NCBI RefSeq assembly: GCF_009811655.1
Contig: NZ_BGJX01000023.1
Span: forward strand, 1-52,675
Direction: 5' to 3'
DNA from: Methylosinus sp. Ce-a6
GTDB lineage: Bacteria; Pseudomonadota; Alphaproteobacteria; Rhizobiales; Beijerinckiaceae
Length of the DNA: 52,675 bases
Part shown: one piece after another, positions 25,705 through 33,623 of the stretch
Layout: each line of letters opens with the position of its first letter
Numbering within the stretch: position 1 is the stretch's first letter
Translations under genes and position numbers: made by a program
The notes under the pieces: generated by a model
Told to the model about the DNA's origin: nothing
Database searches by the model: none
Seen by the model: only the letters and a program-made list of their open reading frames with translations

Positions 25705-27180
25705 TCACCTGCGGCGGGTTCGGAGGCTGCCGTAGAAGTAATAGAGCGCGAGCCCGGCCGCCATCCAGACGAAGAGGCGGATCCAGGTCTCGATCGGCAG
25801 CGCCGCCATCAAGGCGAGACAGGAGAAAATGCCGAGGATCGGCACCCAGGGAATGCCCGGCGCGCGGAACGGCCTGTGCAGCTCGGGACGATGGCGGCGC
25901 AGATAGATCACCGCGCCGCAGACCAGCGCAAAGGCCGACAGAGTGCCGATCGACACCATCTCGTCGAGGATTTCGATCGGAAACAGCCCAGCGGCGATCG
26001 CCACCAGCACGCCGACGACCATCTGGCTGATCGCCGGAGTCTTCCAGATGGGATGCAGCCTGGCGAAAACCGGCGGCAGCATTCCGTCATGGGCCATCGA
26101 GTAGAAGACGCGCGTCTGGCCGAAGAGCAGCGCCAGAATGACCGTGGTGAGGCCGGCGAGCGCGCCGATCTTGACGATCCAGGCCATCCAGCTCGCGCCG
26201 GTCGCGTCCATCGCAACGGCGATCGGATCCGGCACGTTGAGCGCCGTATAGGAGACGACGCCCGTCGCGACGCCGGCGACGCCGATGAACAGCACGGTGC
26301 AGATGGCGAGCGAGCCGATGATGCCGATCGGCACATCGCGCTGCGGGAGCTTGGCCTCCTGCGCGGCCGTCGAGACCGCGTCGAAGCCGATATAGGAGAA
26401 GAAGACGACGGAGGCGCCGCGCAGCACGCCGCTCCAGCCGTAATGGCCGAATTCCCCGGTGTTCTCCGGCACGAAAGGCGTCCAATGCGCCGTGTCGATA
26501 TAGGAGACGCCGAAGACGATCACGATGAGCACGACCGCGAGCTTCACGAAGACGATGAAATTATTGAAGCGCGAGGATTCGCGCGTGCCGCGCGCGAGCA
26601 GCAATGAGAGCGCCAGCACCACCAGCGCCGCCGGCAGATTGAAGACGCCGTGGCCGGCCGCCGCGCCCACATGGCCGGCTTCGGAGAAATAGGCCGTCGT
26701 CCATTGCGGCGGCAGATCTATTCCTATTCCGTGCAGAACGCGGTTGAAATAGCCCGCCCATCCGACCGCCACAGTGGCGGCGCCGAGGCCATATTCCAGC
26801 ACGAGATCCCAGCCGATGATCCAGGCGAAAATCTCGCCCAATGTGGCGTAGGTGTATGTATAGGCGCTGCCGGAGACGGGGATGAGCGCGGCGAGCTCCG
26901 AATAGCAGAGCGCGACGAAGGCGCAGGCGAGGCCGGCGAGCGCGAAGGAGATGACGACGCCGGGCCCTGCGAATTTCGCCGCCACGGTGCCGGTGAGCAC
27001 GAAAATGCCGGCGCCGATGATGCCGCCTATGCCGAGCGCGGTGAGCGAGACGGGCCCGAGCGCGCGCGCGAAACACCCTCCCTCGTCGAGATGATTCTCC
27101 TTCAGAATTTCATCGACGCTCTTGCGGGCGAAAAAATTGCGCGTCGGCGCGGTTGCGCCGGTCGTCGTGTCTTGCACCAC
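25705..27180 (-). CDS. APC-family amino acid permease
   Basis: A 491-residue permease with about 12-13 membrane helices, of the cationic-amino-acid-transporter-like APC branch (YfnA type). Helix 1 holds the substrate motif GIGGIIGAGIFVLTG; later VFFSYIGFDAVSTAAQEAKLPQRDVP and FSMAHDG-like FYSMAHDGMLPPVFARLHP are family blocks. The GTG at 27180 is preferred because AAAAGGGG lies 8 bases upstream and the protein then begins with the usual short cytoplasmic tail (ARKSVDEILKEN). The open frame extends upstream for 72 codons of basic sequence without family resemblance. Substrate unknown. Confidence 0.9.
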   Translation of the reverse strand: MVQDTTTGATAPTRNFFARKSVDEILKENHLDEGGCFARALGPVSLTALGIGGIIGAGIFVLTGTVAAKFAGPGVVISFALAGLACAFVALCYSELAALIPVSGSAYTYTYATLGEIFAWIIGWDLVLEYGLGAATVAVGWAGYFNRVLHGIGIDLPPQWTTAYFSEAGHVGAAAGHGVFNLPAALVVLALSLLLARGTRESSRFNNFIVFVKLAVVLIVIVFGVSYIDTAHWTPFVPENTGEFGHYGWSGVLRGASVVFFSYIGFDAVSTAAQEAKLPQRDVPIGIIGSLAICTVLFIGVAGVATGVVSYTALNVPDPIAVAMDATGASWMAWIVKIGALAGLTTVILALLFGQTRVFYSMAHDGMLPPVFARLHPIWKTPAISQMVVGVLVAIAAGLFPIEILDEMVSIGTLSAFALVCGAVIYLRRHRPELHRPFRAPGIPWVPILGIFSCLALMAALPIETWIRLFVWMAAGLALYYFYGSLRTRRR

Positions 27181-27514
27181 GAGGAGACCCCTTTTCGGCA
27201 ATCGGCGTGTGCGCGAATGCGCGCGGCCCGTGACCGGGGAGCGATTATGGTTGCGCTGTGAAGAGGATACAAGAGGCGCAGCCTCGACCGGAGCGATGAC
27301 GCGAGGGCAAGTCGCGCGGCGCGCCGAGCCGCCGTGGGCATTGTCGCATTTCCGACGTCGCGCGATCTCGCGCGCGCGCCGGTCAAAAAAGCGCAAATCG
27401 CGGAATCCCGCGGCGCGGCGCGGGAAAATCGGGCGTCGCCGCCGTTCGGCTCGGTTGTTGCAGGTCTTGCTTCGATCTCGCCCGGCGCCTCGCCGGGCCA
27501 GCTGGAGCGGCGCG
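27181..27514. other. divergent intergenic region
   Basis: About 330 bases between the permease and the divergent luciferase-like gene. It holds the ribosome sites of both genes and probably their promoters. I saw no convincing -35/-10 pair, operator or RNA structure, and no small gene I could support. Confidence 0.5.
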
Positions 27515-28483
27515 ATGAATCCGCGGTTTGGTTACCTGTGCCTGTTCGACAATCCGACCTTGGAATCGGGCCGCGCCCTGACGCGCCAGCTCATATTGGT
27601 GCGTGAAGCCGAACGCATGCGCTTCGACGACATTTGGTTCGCCGAGCATCATTTCGACGATCATTTTCCGAGCGGGGCCTGCTCGGTGATGCTCGGTTAC
27701 GCCGCCGGCGTCACCATGCGCGCGCGCATCGGCTCGGCGTCCTTTCTGCCGGGGCTGCGCGATCCGGCGCAGCTCGCGGAAGATGTCGCCAGCATCGATC
27801 TTCTGACCAAGGGCCGCTTCAATTTCGGCGTCGCCAGCGGCGCCGAATATCCGCTGCAGACAGTCAAATTCGGCGTCGCTCCGGAAGAGGCTGCCGAGCG
27901 CGGGCTCGAGGCTCTGGCGCTCGTCGAGCGCCTGCTCGAGGAGAGCGAGGTCACGCATCAGGGCAAATATTTCAACGTCGAGAAGCTGAGCCTCTCGCCG
28001 CGGCCGGAACAAAAAGTGCCGACCTGGATCGCGACGACGCAGGAGAGCGCGATCCGCCTCGCCGCGCGCAAAGGCTATGGGCTCATGGCCTCCGCCACCT
28101 GCACGAATGAGGAGCTGCATCGCATTCTCGGCGTCTACAAGGACGAGGCGCCGGAGGGCGATCCGCGTCTGGTGCTCGCGCGTTTCGGCTTTGCGACGCA
28201 GGGACGCGACGAGGCCGTGTCGATCGCGACGCCCTATCTCGAAGACTATTGCGCGCATGTCAATGCGCGCCGAGCCGGCGGCGAAGCGCTCGATCCGCAG
28301 GCGCTTTTGTCCATGTCGCTCGTCGGCGGCTATAATGAGGTCGCCGATCATGTGAATCGCTTGAACGAGGAATTCGGCGTGCATGGTCTCGCGATCATTC
28401 CGACGAGCGCGCAATTCGATACGGTGAAACGCTGTCTCGCGGCTTTCGTCGACGAGATCCGGCTGCGTCTGCCGGTCGATTGA
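27515..28483 (+). CDS. LLM-class flavin-dependent oxidoreductase
   Basis: A 322-residue TIM-barrel enzyme of the bacterial luciferase superfamily, using FMN or F420 with an unknown substrate. Typical segments are FDDIWFAEHHF (strand 2), a strand-4 region IGSASFLPGLRDPAQLAEDVASIDLLTKGRFNFGVASG, and the C-terminal GGYNEVADHVNRL. The ATG at 27515 has GGAG 10 bases upstream and gives the normal start MNPRFGYL. It stands alone, followed by a good terminator-like hairpin. Confidence 0.9.
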   Translation: MNPRFGYLCLFDNPTLESGRALTRQLILVREAERMRFDDIWFAEHHFDDHFPSGACSVMLGYAAGVTMRARIGSASFLPGLRDPAQLAEDVASIDLLTKGRFNFGVASGAEYPLQTVKFGVAPEEAAERGLEALALVERLLEESEVTHQGKYFNVEKLSLSPRPEQKVPTWIATTQESAIRLAARKGYGLMASATCTNEELHRILGVYKDEAPEGDPRLVLARFGFATQGRDEAVSIATPYLEDYCAHVNARRAGGEALDPQALLSMSLVGGYNEVADHVNRLNEEFGVHGLAIIPTSAQFDTVKRCLAAFVDEIRLRLPVD

Positions 28484-28485
28484 GC

Positions 28486-28515
28486 AGAGCCGCTCGCGCG
28501 GGCGGCTCTCGTTTT
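28486..28515. terminator. Rho-independent terminator after the LLM oxidoreductase
   Basis: AGAGCCGC (28486-28493) pairs with GCGGCTCT (28502-28509), followed by CGTTTTC. It lies between two convergent stops (28483 plus, 28517 minus). The T-run favours the plus-strand transcript. Confidence 0.75.
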
Positions 28516-28516
28516 C

Positions 28517-29011
28517 TCATTTGAGCTGGTCGGCGACTTTCTCGATCGCCGCCTTGGCGCAGGCTTCGTCCTTCTCGCCGCCCGGCGCGCCGGAGACGCC
28601 GACCCCGCCGACGACCGCATCGCCGACCTTGATCGGCAGAGCGCCCTGCGCCGCGATCACATTGGCGAGATGCACCGCGCTCAGCGTCGGATTGTCCTTC
28701 ACCCGCTGTGCGAATTCGCCCGACGGCGTGCGGAATGTGCGCGAGGTGTAGGCCTTGCGGTGGCTGTTCTCGAAAGTATGCGGCGAGGAGCCTTCGCCGC
28801 GGATCGCGACGAGGACCTGACCCTCCTCGCCGACGACGGTCACCGAAATGCGATAGCCCTGCTGATGGCAGACGTCATAGGCGGTCTGCGCGATGGCGAG
28901 CGCGATCGGCGTGGACAAGACCTTCTGCGTGGCGAGCTCGGCGCGGGCGGGAGCGAGCGTCGCGGCGAGCGCGCCGACGGCGGCGAAGGAAGCGAGGATT
29001 TTCGACGGCAT
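28517..29011 (-). CDS. secreted HbpS/GlcG-like (DUF336) protein
   Basis: A 164-residue exported protein with a signal peptide (MPSKILASFAAVGALAATLAPARA) and a GlcG/HbpS-like domain: IALAIAQTAYDVCHQQGYRISVTVVGEEGQVLVAIRGEG, the SHRKAYTSRTFRTPS segment and the GGVGVSGAPGGEKDEACAKAAIEKV end. Some family members bind heme or corrinoids and sense redox stress; the role of this one is not fixed. ATG 29011 has GGAGAGA upstream. Its promoter overlaps a 19-bp operator-like palindrome (29065-29083) shared with the encapsulin, Rrf2 and DUF1549 genes, which suggests joint control. Confidence 0.85.
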   Translation of the reverse strand: MPSKILASFAAVGALAATLAPARAELATQKVLSTPIALAIAQTAYDVCHQQGYRISVTVVGEEGQVLVAIRGEGSSPHTFENSHRKAYTSRTFRTPSGEFAQRVKDNPTLSAVHLANVIAAQGALPIKVGDAVVGGVGVSGAPGGEKDEACAKAAIEKVADQLK

Positions 29012-29064
29012 AGTCTCTCCAAGGAAGACGCAATTCTCTCGAAACATCCCGGACGGGATGATAA

Positions 29065-29083
29065 ATCTATCATTGTTATAGAT
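29065..29083 (-). promoter_or_regulatory. operator-like site A, upstream of the HbpS-like gene
   Basis: ATCTAT-CATTGTT-ATAGAT; the palindrome extends to AAATCTAT/ATAGATTT (29063-29085). On the minus strand a TTGACT -35 box (29093-29098) lies upstream, with a weak AATGAT -10 eighteen bases on, so the site covers the core promoter. It has the same architecture and T-rich spacer as sites B, C and D. Confidence 0.65.
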
Positions 29084-29311
29084 TTAATAAGAAGTCAAGC
29101 AGCGCGCTCGAGTGTGAAGGGCGGATGAACTTCGTCGCCGGGACGCGACGGAGCGCATCGATCCTTCTCCGATACGCCAGCCAAATAAATGAAAAATATC
29201 GAGTGTGGCGAATAGGTCGCGCTCTGCGAGAGAAGCGCTGCGAGGATGTCGGAATTCTTGACCCTGGCCGATGTCGCGGATTACAAAATATTTAGAAAAT
29301 AGGAATAATCG

Positions 29312-29950
29312 ATGAATAGGACCCCACGATCCCCCGGCGCGGCGCCGCCCCGCAACGACGCCGACAATTCCGAGCGCCTCGCCGAGACGGTGGCGCGACG
29401 GCTCGAGCGATTGATCACCCGCAAGGGCCGCACGCTGGAGCGCGTCGCCGAGCTCAGCGGCGTCGAGATGGATGAATTGCGTGCGATCGCCGAGGGATCG
29501 AAAGCGCCGACGATCGCGCATTTGTGGCGCGTCGCCAATGCGATTGGCGTTCCCTTCGGCAGTCTCGTCGCCGCGCGGGAGCGCAGCGGCGTGCTCGTCA
29601 TGCGCAAGACCAGCCCGCGAGTGATCGGCTCGCGGGACGGGAATTTTCTGTCGCGTCCCTTGTTCCCCTATGACAGCGCGCGGCCCGTCGAATTCTACGA
29701 GGTCACGATAGCGCCGCTGCATCTGGAGCGCGCCGAAGCTCATGCGCCGGGCGCGAAGGAGACGCTCGTCGTCGCAAAGGGAGAGGTCGAGATCGTCGTG
29801 AGCCGCGAGCCGGCCGTCCGGCTCGAGGCGGGCGACGCCGTCGATTTCCTCGCTGATGTGCCGCACAGCTATCGCAATCTCGGCGACACGCCGGCGAGCT
29901 TCTTTCTCGTCATGTCCTACGCCAGCGCCGAGGCAAGCGCGGACGGCTGA
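29312..29950 (+). CDS. XRE-family HTH regulator with C-terminal cupin domain
   Basis: A 212-residue transcription regulator. The N-terminal HTH (about residues 20-80: LERLITRKGRTLERVAELSGVEMDELRAIAEGSKAPTIAHLWRVANAIG) is followed by a cupin domain (about 115-205: FYEVTIAPLHLERAEAHAPGAKETLVVAKGEVEIVV, then EAGDAVDFLADVPHSYRNLGDTP). Such regulators often sense amino acids or small metabolites. ATG 29312 has AGGA 7 bases upstream. It lies just before the encapsulin promoter on the same strand. Whether it controls cysteine or sulfur genes is unknown. Confidence 0.9.
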   Translation: MNRTPRSPGAAPPRNDADNSERLAETVARRLERLITRKGRTLERVAELSGVEMDELRAIAEGSKAPTIAHLWRVANAIGVPFGSLVAARERSGVLVMRKTSPRVIGSRDGNFLSRPLFPYDSARPVEFYEVTIAPLHLERAEAHAPGAKETLVVAKGEVEIVVSREPAVRLEAGDAVDFLADVPHSYRNLGDTPASFFLVMSYASAEASADG

Positions 29951-29972
29951 GCCAGGGGCCTCGACGCACATA

Positions 29973-30016
29973 ATGTACCGTTCTTATAGACGTATATCTT
30001 TCTTATAGACGTATAT
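29973..30016 (+). promoter_or_regulatory. tandem operator-like sites B1/B2, upstream of the encapsulin
   Basis: Two adjacent 19-mers: ATGTAC-CGTTCTT-ATAGAC (29973-29991) and GTATAT-CTTTCTT-ATAGAC (29992-30010). They include an exact 17-base direct repeat TTCTTATAGACGTATAT at 29981-29997 and 30000-30016, a 19-base period. TATATT (30012-30017) is a possible -10. The right half-site and T-rich spacer match sites A, C and D. The surrounding DNA is very AT-rich (30001-30060 is 12/60 G+C). Confidence 0.65.
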
Positions 30017-30041
30017 TAAATGAATAAAGATACCCAAATAT

Positions 30042-30070
30042 TTGAAAGTAGTAAAATTTTCTACTTTCAA
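30042..30070 (+). promoter_or_regulatory. 10-bp inverted repeat in the encapsulin leader
   Basis: TTGAAAGTAG (30042-30051) and CTACTTTCAA (30061-30070) flank the 9-base loop TAAAATTTT. It lies between the predicted promoter and the encapsulin ATG (30227), so it could be an mRNA hairpin or another protein-binding site. The 156 bases from here to the ATG hold no other structure I could support. Confidence 0.55.
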
Positions 30071-30226
30071 TACTATTGATTTGCGCGTGTTTCGACTGTA
30101 GTTCTCGATCGCGGCTCGGATTCGTCCGCCGCGTTTTTTTCGATGACGGCCGACGTTCTTCGGCGTCGCATGGCGCAAGCCACGCAGGCGCCGGGCGCAT
30201 CGTTCAACCGCCCGAGGAATGACCCC

Positions 30227-31174
30227 ATGACCACCGAACCCGAAGTCCGGCGGACGCTGAGCGAATCTGCGGCCCGCCAGCTCGCCAATGCGACCAAGAC
30301 GAGAGCGCAGTGGTCGGGCGTCACGCCGCGCTGGCTCGTGTCTTTTCTGCCCTGGACCCCCGTCGAAGCCGGCATCTATCGGCTGAACCGCGTCAAGGAA
30401 GACAAGGCCTTGACCGACGCCGACGTGACCTGCAGCCCGGCCCGCGACCGCGACGCGGACCTGCCGGAGACCTTCGTCGATTACGAGGATCATCCGCGCG
30501 AATATTCGATGAATGCGGTCACCACCGTGCTCGACGTGCAGACCCGCGTCTCCGATCTCTACAGCCATCCTTACGATCAGATTCAGGAGCAGGTCCGCCT
30601 GCTCACGGAGAAGGTCAAGGAGAAGCAGGAGAGCGAGCTCATCAATAATCCGGAATACGGTTTTCTCGCCAACGCTCATCCCTCGATGAAGATCAGGACG
30701 CGCACGGGCGCGCCCACGCCGGACGATCTCGACGAGCTCATCGCCAAGGTCTGGAAGGAGCCGGCCTTCTTCCTCGCCCATCCGCGCGCGATCGCGTCCT
30801 TCGGCCGCGAATGCACGCGTCGGGGCGTGCCGCCGCCGACCGTCACCCTGTTCGGCTCGCCTTTCATCACCTGGCGCGGCCTGCCGCTGGTGCCGAGCGA
30901 CAAGCTGTTCATCGACGAGGCGGGCAAGACCAATATTCTACTGCTGCGCACAGGCGAGAAGAAACAGGGCGTGATCGGCCTGTTTCAGCCGGGCATTCCG
31001 GGCGAGGTGGCGCCGAGCCTCTCGGTTCGCTTCATGGGCATCAACCGCAAGGCGATCGCCTCCTACCTCATTTCGCTCTATTGCTCGGCCGCCGTGCTGA
31101 CGCATGACGCGCTCGGCGTGCTCGAGGGCGTCGAGGTCGGCAAATATCACGACTACGGCGACAAATATGTCTGA
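30227..31174 (+). CDS. family 2A encapsulin shell protein
   Basis: A 315-residue HK97-fold shell protein resembling SrpI-type family 2A encapsulins, which assemble into hollow compartments loaded with a cysteine desulfurase and linked to sulfur storage. Recognisable segments are LSESAARQLANATKTRAQW near the start, TPRWLVSFLPWTPVEAGIYRLNRV, DYEDHPREYSMNAVTTVLDVQTRVSDLYSHPYDQIQEQ, and the C-terminal GVEVGKYHDYGDKYV. ATG 30227 has GAGGAA 8 bases upstream and gives the usual start MTTEPEV; an upstream in-frame ATG at 30143 adds unlikely residues. The next gene is the typical cargo. No phage genes surround it, so it is not a prophage capsid. Confidence 0.93.
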   Translation: MTTEPEVRRTLSESAARQLANATKTRAQWSGVTPRWLVSFLPWTPVEAGIYRLNRVKEDKALTDADVTCSPARDRDADLPETFVDYEDHPREYSMNAVTTVLDVQTRVSDLYSHPYDQIQEQVRLLTEKVKEKQESELINNPEYGFLANAHPSMKIRTRTGAPTPDDLDELIAKVWKEPAFFLAHPRAIASFGRECTRRGVPPPTVTLFGSPFITWRGLPLVPSDKLFIDEAGKTNILLLRTGEKKQGVIGLFQPGIPGEVAPSLSVRFMGINRKAIASYLISLYCSAAVLTHDALGVLEGVEVGKYHDYGDKYV

Positions 31175-31196
31175 TCTTTCGGCCTGAGAACCGCTC

Positions 31197-31224
31197 GCGC
31201 CGGCGGAGCTCCGCCGCCGGCGCG
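31197..31224 (+). terminator. GC-rich hairpin between the encapsulin and cargo genes
   Basis: CGCGCCGGCGGAG and CTCCGCCGCCGGCGCG can pair with a three-base bulge, followed by CATTTT. It may reduce read-through and set the shell-to-cargo ratio. It is not a strong terminator by eye because the T-run is short. Confidence 0.5.
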
Positions 31225-31255
31225 CATTTTCCGAAATGTCCGAGAGAGATCGATC

Positions 31256-33478
31256 ATGTCTTCTGCGCCCTCCAATTCCGCCGTCTTCGGCGCGCCTTCC
31301 GAGGAGACGCTGACGCGTCATGGAGCGCCGGCTTTTCCCGATCCGGCCATGATCGCCCGCCTCGCCAACGCATTTTTCCAGGCATCGCCCAATCGATCGC
31401 CGGCGACGCTCTCTCCCGACGCGCCCGTCGCGCCGCCGGCCTTGCCCGAGGCGCCGCCGGCCTTGCCCGAGGCGCCGCCGGCCTTGCCCGAGGCGCCGGC
31501 GCCTTCCGTCGCCACCTCCGTCGCGCCGCTCGCGCCCGCGCGCCCGCCCATGGGGCCGCCGGACGTCCCACCGACGACCATTCCCTCTATCGCGCCGACG
31601 CCCAATCTCTCCGCTCCCTCGGCCCCGGTCGGCTTGCAGCCGGCGGTTCCGCCCTTTGGGCTTTCCGACGTTCCGCAGCCGGGTGCTTCGGCCGGCGCTT
31701 TCGAGCCGGGGAATCCGGCCGCGGCGGCGATCGATTATTCCGCCATTTCGAATTCGCTCGCGCAATATGGCGGCGCCTCTCCCGTCCAGGCGCCGGCGCC
31801 TTATGGCTCCTATGATCCCGACTCCGCCCCCGGCGGCGTGAAGGCCGCGCCGGCCAATAATCTCTATTTCCTCCGTGAGCGCGCGGTCGCGCCGGAATCC
31901 GTTTCGGCGGATGCGCCGCTCTCGCGCGTCGAACGTTATGACGACGTCGCGTCGGCGCCCGCCGTCGCCGCGCCCCGAGCAGCGTCGGAGGGATTCGCCT
32001 ATTCCGGCCCTTCGCAGGCCGATCCGCATCGTCTCTCCGACGCTTTCTCGCTCGGGACCCCCAATGTCGCTTTGCCCGAGATCTCCGGCCAGGAACGTAG
32101 CTTCGCGCCTGGCGCCGCCGGCCCGGCGGCGACCGATTCGCTCTATTTCCTCGACCGCGCCAACGCCGTCCCCGCCGCCCCGACGGCGGCCGCGCAAGAA
32201 CCTCGAGGCTATGCGCCGGAGCTCGCCGCGAGCGCGCCGGCGAGCCGCGCCGCCTTCGATCCTCACGCGGTGAAGCGCGATTTCCCGATCCTGCAGCAGC
32301 AGGTGCATGGCAAGCCGCTCGTTTGGCTCGACAATGCGGCGACGACGCAGAAGCCGCAGTCGGTCATCGACCGACTCGCGCATTTCTACGAATATGAGAA
32401 CTCCAACATCCATCGCGCCGCCCATGCGCTGGCGGCGCGCTCGACCGACGCCTATGAGGCGGCGCGCGAGAAGGTTCGGCGCTTTCTGAAAGCGCCTTCG
32501 GTCGAGGACATCATCTTCGTGCGCGGCGCGACGGAGGCGATCAATCTCGTCGCTCAGGCCTGGGGCCGCCGCAATGTGCGGGCAGGGGACGAGATCGTCG
32601 TCTCCTTTCTCGAGCATCACGCCAATATCGTGCCCTGGCAGCAGCTCTGCGCCGAAAAGGGCGCGCGGCTGCGCGTCGCGCCGGTGGACGATCGCGGCCA
32701 GATCATCCTCGAGGAATATGAGAAGCTGCTGAACCCGAGGACGCGCATCGTCTCGGTGACGCAGGTCTCCAATGCGCTCGGCACGGTGACGCCGGCGCGC
32801 GAGATCACGGCCATGGCGCATCGCCATGGCGCGCGCGTGCTCGTCGACGGCGCGCAATCGGTCTCCCATATGCCGGTCGACGTGCGGTCGCTCGACTGCG
32901 ACTTCTTCGTCTTCTCGGGCCATAAGGTCTTCGGCCCGACCGGCATTGGCGTCGTCTATGGCAAGGACGAGGTCCTCGCCGACATGGCGCCCTGGCAGGG
33001 CGGCGGCAATATGATCGCCGACGTCACCTTCGAGAAGACGATCTATCAGGGCCCGCCGGAGCGCTTCGAGGCGGGCACGGGCAATATCGCCGACGCCGTC
33101 GGCCTCGGCGCCGCGCTCGACTATGTCGAATCGATCGGCATGGAGGTCATCGCCCGCTACGAGCACGATCTTCTCCTCTACGCCACCGAGAAGATGCGCA
33201 TGGTGCCCGGGCTGACATTCATCGGCACGGCGGCGGAGAAGGCGAGCGTGCTCTCCTTTGTGCTCGACGGCCACCGCGCCGAGGATGTCGGCAAGGCGCT
33301 GGACCGGGAGGGCATAGCCGTGCGCGCCGGCCATCATTGCGCGCAGCCGATCCTGCGCCGGTTCGGCCTCGAGGCCACGGTGCGTCCGTCGCTCGCCTTC
33401 TACAACACCTGCGCCGACGTCGACGCGCTGGTCGCCGCGCTTCTGCGCCTGCAGAGCGGGCGCGTCGGCTTCCCCTGA
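31256..33478 (+). CDS. encapsulin cargo cysteine desulfurase (SufS-like, long disordered N-terminus)
   Basis: A 740-residue two-part protein. Residues 1 to about 333 are low-complexity, rich in Pro, Ala and Ser, and match the disordered targeting region of family 2A encapsulin cargo. From about 334 (FDPHAVKRDFPILQQQ) it is a class V aminotransferase/SufS-type cysteine desulfurase that takes sulfur from cysteine. The PLP lysine is K557 (FSGHKVFGPTG) and the catalytic cysteine is C695 (RAGHHCAQP). The N-terminal region has three exact PALPEAP repeats (61-81) and two related motifs, NNLYFLRERAV (201-) and DSLYFLDRANAV (295-), which may bind the shell. No sufBCD genes are near. Confidence 0.94.
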   Translation: MSSAPSNSAVFGAPSEETLTRHGAPAFPDPAMIARLANAFFQASPNRSPATLSPDAPVAPPALPEAPPALPEAPPALPEAPAPSVATSVAPLAPARPPMGPPDVPPTTIPSIAPTPNLSAPSAPVGLQPAVPPFGLSDVPQPGASAGAFEPGNPAAAAIDYSAISNSLAQYGGASPVQAPAPYGSYDPDSAPGGVKAAPANNLYFLRERAVAPESVSADAPLSRVERYDDVASAPAVAAPRAASEGFAYSGPSQADPHRLSDAFSLGTPNVALPEISGQERSFAPGAAGPAATDSLYFLDRANAVPAAPTAAAQEPRGYAPELAASAPASRAAFDPHAVKRDFPILQQQVHGKPLVWLDNAATTQKPQSVIDRLAHFYEYENSNIHRAAHALAARSTDAYEAAREKVRRFLKAPSVEDIIFVRGATEAINLVAQAWGRRNVRAGDEIVVSFLEHHANIVPWQQLCAEKGARLRVAPVDDRGQIILEEYEKLLNPRTRIVSVTQVSNALGTVTPAREITAMAHRHGARVLVDGAQSVSHMPVDVRSLDCDFFVFSGHKVFGPTGIGVVYGKDEVLADMAPWQGGGNMIADVTFEKTIYQGPPERFEAGTGNIADAVGLGAALDYVESIGMEVIARYEHDLLLYATEKMRMVPGLTFIGTAAEKASVLSFVLDGHRAEDVGKALDREGIAVRAGHHCAQPILRRFGLEATVRPSLAFYNTCADVDALVAALLRLQSGRVGFP
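31436..31498 (+). repeat. three tandem 21-bp repeats in the cargo N-terminus
   Basis: The unit encodes PALPEAP three times in a row with identical or nearly identical codons. The period is exactly 21 bases, so slippage could change the linker length without a frameshift. Confidence 0.9.
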
Positions 33479-33568
33479 CCGCGCCGTCTCGGCCTATTCG
33501 ACCGGCTGCTCGTCGAGCGCTTCGATACGGGCGAATAGGAGAAAGCTGCACAAACTCCACTGCCTTTG

Positions 33569-33612
33569 TTGACTTCCCGCTTCGCCGAAAATAGTCTATC
33601 GTTTTTATAGAC
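33569..33612 (+). promoter_or_regulatory. promoter and operator-like site C of the Rrf2 gene
   Basis: TTGACT (33569-33574), a 17-base spacer and TAGTCT (33592-33597) form a plausible promoter. The perfect palindrome GTCTAT-CGTTTTT-ATAGAC (33594-33612) overlaps the -10 and ends 11 bases before the GTG start. This placement fits autorepression by the Rrf2 protein. Confidence 0.7.
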
Positions 33613-33623
33613 GGAGTGGCGCG

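Noticed and set aside
28840..29128. Plus-strand frames antisense to the HbpS-like gene
   Set aside because: Short Arg-rich translations with no ribosome site; the minus-strand gene has signal peptide, domain and promoter.
30227..31174. Phage capsid or prophage remnant
   Set aside because: The HK97-like shell gene has no terminase, portal, protease or tail neighbours and is followed by the typical encapsulin cargo enzyme.
30938..33337. Minus-strand frame of 799 codons antisense to the cargo desulfurase
   Set aside because: Highly basic translation without family resemblance; the plus strand carries complete catalytic motifs.
31256..33478. Part of a suf Fe-S assembly operon
   Set aside because: No sufB, sufC, sufD or sufE is present, and the long disordered N-terminus marks it as encapsulin cargo.
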